64,000 bases of DNA, from the NCBI GenBank assembly GCA_030549775.1, contig CM060177.1:95662236-95726235 (forward strand), written 5' to 3'. Position numbers and translations under genes: made by a program. Source of the stretch: Tamarix chinensis (lineage: Eukaryota > Streptophyta > Magnoliopsida > Caryophyllales > Tamaricaceae). Position 1 is the first letter of the stretch. Every line of letters begins with the position of its first letter. Positions 60,639 through 64,000 of the stretch are shown here, in pieces. Below the pieces are notes generated by a model that had not been told where the DNA came from, did not search any database, and saw only the letters and a program-made list of their open reading frames with translations.

Positions 60639-62125
60639 TGATAAAGTGAATTTTTCTAATATTTTTACCTATCTTTTCCTTAGCTTTAGGACTTCATTTA
60701 ATCTCTTTTACATAGTTTTCTATGGTTTTGGTCTATTATTTACACTATCATTTTCTTGAGCCTTATGTTATAGGATTTCTCTCAAAAACATCAATAATGA
60801 GAAAGAATTGCTTATTTTTGGAGCTATGGACCTAGTAAGGAAAGTTCGGGAGGAGAGTGCATTGACCTAACATACTTATGGAGGTGCATTGAATCTATAA
60901 GAGACAAAAGATATGCCAGGATATCCCTAAGAAGACTCAAAAGGGGGGTGCACGGTCGGCCGCACACCCAGCTGCACAACCGTGTAGCACTCCCTTGTGT
61001 TTATAGAAGAAAACAGAATCGCACGGCCAAGCCGTGCCAGACCTGAACGGCCATGTGAAATTCTGAATTGAAAAGTTGAGGCTAAAAAATATTGCACAGC
61101 CATGCAAAGTCGGAATTTCCAAATTACCAAGAGCTAAGAAGCTGCACAGTTGTGCAGCAAGGGTCTTCCCCACGATCTACGTGCACGACATGGCCAGCAT
61201 GATGGAGAATTTCATGGCACACCTTGGGGAGTTCTTAAAGAGAGAGAGTGGAAGTTTTATGAGAGTCAGAGACCCCTCATTACCAAGTATAGCTTCATGT
61301 AATAGTTTGTTCCTTTAGTTTTAATCTTTTGGGAGATTCAATTGTGTAATTCGTGTACGGTCGATTCGAATCAACATTGCACTCTTCCAGATTACAGTTA
61401 TTTCAATCTAATCATTCTTCTTTTTATCTATTACATTGTTATTATGCTCATCATGCTATTTAATTTGTTTATTTTATTTGCAAGTATGAGTGAGTAGTCT
61501 CCTTTCTAGGATTGGACTTAGGTACTGTTTTAGTAATCAATATGATGAAATAAAGTATTATGTCATATGATTGATTCATTTATACTGTTATATATGCTAG
61601 ATTGAATTGTTGTAAAGTGAATTTTACGGAATTTAACTCCATAGATGTAATCTACTACTGAAAGCCTGAGATTATTATCGGAAATTAGCATATATACGGG
61701 AATTTAAGCAATCATGAAAGTAGATGTTTAATTCTTAGGGATTCTATAATTGGTGACATTTAATGGGTTTAGTTTAATTTTTGAATCACAAAATTAGTCA
61801 AAAAATTATATTAAATATGTTCTTAGACCTTAAAAGAGGCTAATGAATACGATTTGACCAATTATCCACAGTTAGTGAATTAATCTACGACATAAGTATT
61901 GTTTCATTATTGATTATTAATCTGGAGACAGAAGTTTGATCCTAGGTTTCATTCTTTTTGTTTAGTATCCACGAGTTAGAAAGCTTTTCATAATTATTCT
62001 TTTCATGCGAACGCATACCTCCGCTTTTTGTAGATTTAGATAGTTAAAATAGTAAAGAAGTGTAATCAATTACGAAATCCCTATGGGATACGACCTTGAA
62101 ATGCGCATGCGGAAATAGCACAACA
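60639..62125 (+). mobile_element. Ty3/gypsy (Tat/Athila-like) LTR nested in the CACTA element
   Basis: From TGATAAAGTG to ...GCACAACA, about 1.49 kb, followed by a primer site at 62132. It contains 'ggccgcacac', 'cacggccaagccgtgcc' and 'gctgcacagttgtgcagc' blocks characteristic of these LTRs, and a 'gggatacgaccttga' block near the end. Only about 60 bp of interior follow before CACTA sequence resumes, so the interior and 3' LTR were lost. 'gctag' occurs on both sides (60633-60637 and 62186-62190) and may be target duplication or deletion microhomology. Frames 60927-61318 on both strands are in the GC-rich LTR core and are not genes. Confidence 0.7.
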
Positions 62126-62131
62126 AATTTT

Positions 62132-62149
62132 TGGCGTCGTTACCAGGGA
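62132..62149 (+). other. Gypsy primer-binding site
   Basis: TGGCGTCGTTACCAGGGA differs from TGGCGCCGTTGCCGGGGA by three transitions; 6 bp after the LTR end. Confidence 0.85.
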
Positions 62150-62204
62150 CTTTAGCTAATTGATATTTTGTACTTTTTTATTTTGGCTAGACTAAATCCT
62201 TTCA

Positions 62205-62530
62205 TTGAGTTAGCCATAAAATTATTTTCTTTGTGACAAATTTGTGGCGATTTTGCTATGAAAGTATTTTTTTCCATGGTAAATTAGTAGCAAGTTGGCA
62301 ACAAAAGTAATTTCTCATAAAAATTCTTGATAAGTTAGTCACAATTTTTTCCTTCTCACAAACTTGTGCTAAGCTCATCACAAAAAAACTTTTCTATGGC
62401 AAATTCATGGTCACTTCATCAGAAAAATAGTTTTTCTGTGGCAAATTAGTCACAAATATATTTTTCTATTGCAAAAAAAAATGCGAGCTTAGCCACTAAA
62501 TTTTTGTCTTTTTTGACCATGTTTTACTAA
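62205..62530. repeat. CACTA subterminal array, right of the gypsy insertion
   Basis: Same unit type as 60290-60630 ('ggcaaattagtagcaagttgg', 'ttctatggcaaatt'). Confidence 0.75.
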
Positions 62531-62629
62531 AAATACAATATCACACTTTATATATAAAAAAATTTGGCTACCAATTTTTGCCTCTCGTGACCATTTTCAT
62601 GGTCTATGTCACCTTTTAGTGTAGTGCAA

Positions 62630-63793
62630 CCAATTCTTTTCTTGTGCCAGTTTGGTTTGAGTAACCTAAAATCAAAACCATGTTACAACTAAATTGAACC
62701 CCAACACTCCATCCCTACCTTAGTATTCGTGTGTTGCTGATTTGCATGCCTTCTCTCTCCATGCCTCAGCTCCCTCCTATTTGTGCATGCTTGTAACCTA
62801 TGCTCTACCCTATTTTATGTTTCACACATCTATCATCCTTCACAACTCCCTCGTGTTTTCTCATGTGCATGATACCAAATCCATAAACATTCCTTCCCCT
62901 TTCATTTTCATTTTTAAGCTTCATTCAAAACAAAAGTAGAGCCGACTTCCTTTCCTCCCTCTTAGTTTTCCCTTCCTTCCTTGACTCGACCCTAGCCTAT
63001 TTTCCATTGTTCCTCCTTTTGGAAATTTTCTCTGGCCTTCTTTTGATACATTTCTCACACTACAAGTCTTATTCTTCAACCAACACCATAAAATCATCTT
63101 TTAGTTGTGTACAACCCTCAAATTTCTTACCTCTCCCTATGTGCATGGCTAATGCTACAACACCCCCTTAGTGTAAATACCTCATTTTATTTCCCGTTAG
63201 CAACGCAAGTAGAAAGTTTTGGTAGCTCTAACTTAAGGGAGTTCTATGCAAACCAACCCCACCTATAGAGTGACTTAGTTACGTTCAACCCTTCCCCTTG
63301 TGTGAGCTCTTCTAACAACCCACCCTAACACCATTATTTCTTTCCTTTTTGTGCGATAAAATTCTTTCTTATTAGTCCTTTTTTGTGATCTCTTATTGTT
63401 ACAATGATTACGTCCTAAGATTTTATTGGTTTTTGCTTAAGGTGAAGGAAGAAGGTTAGTTGGATGCTAGGTTTGGTGATTATTACTTTTAGTTTTGCTA
63501 TTTTTTCTTGAAATTAAGGTAACCCATACGATCCTACTAAATGTGTGAAAATCATGTGATAAAATATTTAGGGTTTCTATTTATGTTTGTTGTGACATTT
63601 TAAAATACATGCATATGCCATGATTTTGTGTTTTCTATTCAAATATAATAGCATGGCATAAAATGTGTGAGTATGCTTTATTAATGTACTTTCATATACA
63701 TGTGATAGCATGTTAGAACAGGGTTAATATTGTGAATTTTTTATGCATGTGAGGTGTGGTTTTTGGCTAAGGGCCATTGACCTTGGTCGAATC
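62630..63793 (-). mobile_element. TGTAACACC family copy F, right part
   Basis: Continues copy F beyond the CACTA element. 62640-63320 is pyrimidine-rich (complement of the G-rich domain), then AT-rich with 'catgcatatgcca' and 'tagcatgttagaacaggg' blocks that correspond to the complement of copy A near 24.45-24.55 kb, and 'ccattgaccttggt' as in C near 46.03 kb. It ends where the Cassandra element starts. The frame 62742-62939 is in the pyrimidine-rich part and is not supported as a gene. Confidence 0.5.
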
Positions 63794-64000
63794 TATAATA
63801 CCCCCAAATTAAATGAAGTGTTATAATGATTGATATTGATATGGCTACTTATACTAATATGGTATACCATCCTTTTCGTAATTCTATCCTAAGAATTACA
63901 CAAGTAAGCACGATTGGCGTGGGTAAAATTTTAGGATGGGTGACCCGCCAAGGAAGTTCCAAAATTTTTTAAAAATTCTCAAGAAGTGCATGAGTAAGGA
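63794..64000 (+). mobile_element. Cassandra-type LTR with 5S rRNA-like core, cut by the window end
   Basis: Starts TATAATACCCCC (decayed TGTAATACCCC). Positions 63864-63960 align along plant 5S rRNA: 'ggtataccatcc', 'atcctaagaatt', AGTAAGCACGATTGG, then TAGGATGGGTGACC and GGAAGTTCC, the last two nearly unchanged. Flanking words ('aatatggtatacc') match the TRIM at 41.4-42.1 kb. Pol III function of the core cannot be judged. Confidence 0.75.

Larger units (their letters stand above)
59082..62626. mobile_element. Non-autonomous CACTA (En/Spm) element
   Basis: Ends CACTACAACAAAG and CTTTTAGTGTAGTG are the inverted termini of CACTA elements, with a perfect 3-bp target duplication CAA (59079-59081 and 62627-62629). 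Subterminal regions carry many short direct and inverted words (gtggc, ttagccac, aaaatatcttt). No transposase is found. A gypsy LTR with primer site lies inside it (60639-62149). Without that insert the element is about 2 kb. Confidence 0.88.

Noticed and set aside
60927..61318. Overlapping frames on both strands in a GC-richer patch.
   Set aside because: They fall in the core of a gypsy LTR with repeated gtgcac/acggcc words; frames are short, overlapping and unlike any protein.
63864..63960. Genuine 5S rRNA gene.
   Set aside because: The 5' half and middle are too diverged, no pol III T-run terminator follows, and the context is a Cassandra-type LTR.

Overview
This window looks like repeat-dominated heterochromatin of a flowering plant, most likely a eudicot. 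The reasons are a very AT-rich composition, the absence of any intact gene of ordinary length, and a dense, nested set of plant transposable elements: a Ty1/copia element, Ty3/gypsy Tat/Athila-type fragments with the TGGCGCC-type primer site, Cassandra-type TRIMs carrying 5S rRNA-like sequence, a second TRIM, a CACTA element, hAT-like and PIF/Harbinger-like elements, LINE relics and a tRNA-derived SINE. I see no rRNA or tRNA gene, no CRISPR and no prokaryotic feature. Nearly every open frame is a chance frame in low-complexity DNA or a piece of a decayed transposon protein. All copy matches were made by eye, so identities are not quantified and many boundaries are approximate. 

Layout. 0-9 kb: a Cassandra LTR at the left edge, a fragment of a long repeat called here the TGTAACACC family, an inverted gypsy LTR and a second gypsy LTR. 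9-13 kb: two hAT-like elements around a SINE. 13-18 kb: minus-strand parts of the TGTAACACC family interrupted by a gypsy LTR that keeps its primer site. 18.4-22.6 kb: a Harbinger-like MITE, a LINE RNase H relic and a decayed gypsy gag-pol lacking the RT core. 22.65-30.4 kb: two direct copies (A, B) of the TGTAACACC family. 30.4-35.2 kb: a gypsy primer site and LTR, a direct repeat pair and a young GC-rich TRIM. 35.2-43.8 kb: the least repetitive stretch, with a relic and a complete Cassandra and a hAT-like relic. 43.875-48.258 kb: the best copy (C) of the TGTAACACC family, with TG/CA-type ends and a perfect 5-bp target duplication. 49.43-55.77 kb: a complete but dead copia element with two LTRs and a perfect 5-bp duplication, inserted in an exon-like reading frame. 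58-64 kb: a LINE RT relic, then another TGTAACACC copy (F) split by a 3.5-kb CACTA element that itself contains a gypsy LTR, and finally the start of another Cassandra. 

No set of genes works together here. What can be read is an insertion history: old LTR copies were hit by DNA transposons and younger retroelements, and many motifs decayed by C-to-T and G-to-A changes, as expected for methylated, silenced DNA. The most useful leads are the TGTAACACC family (seven recognisable segments, an uninterrupted relative of its insertion site, and minisatellites that differ between copies) and the exon-like pseudogene split by the copia element.
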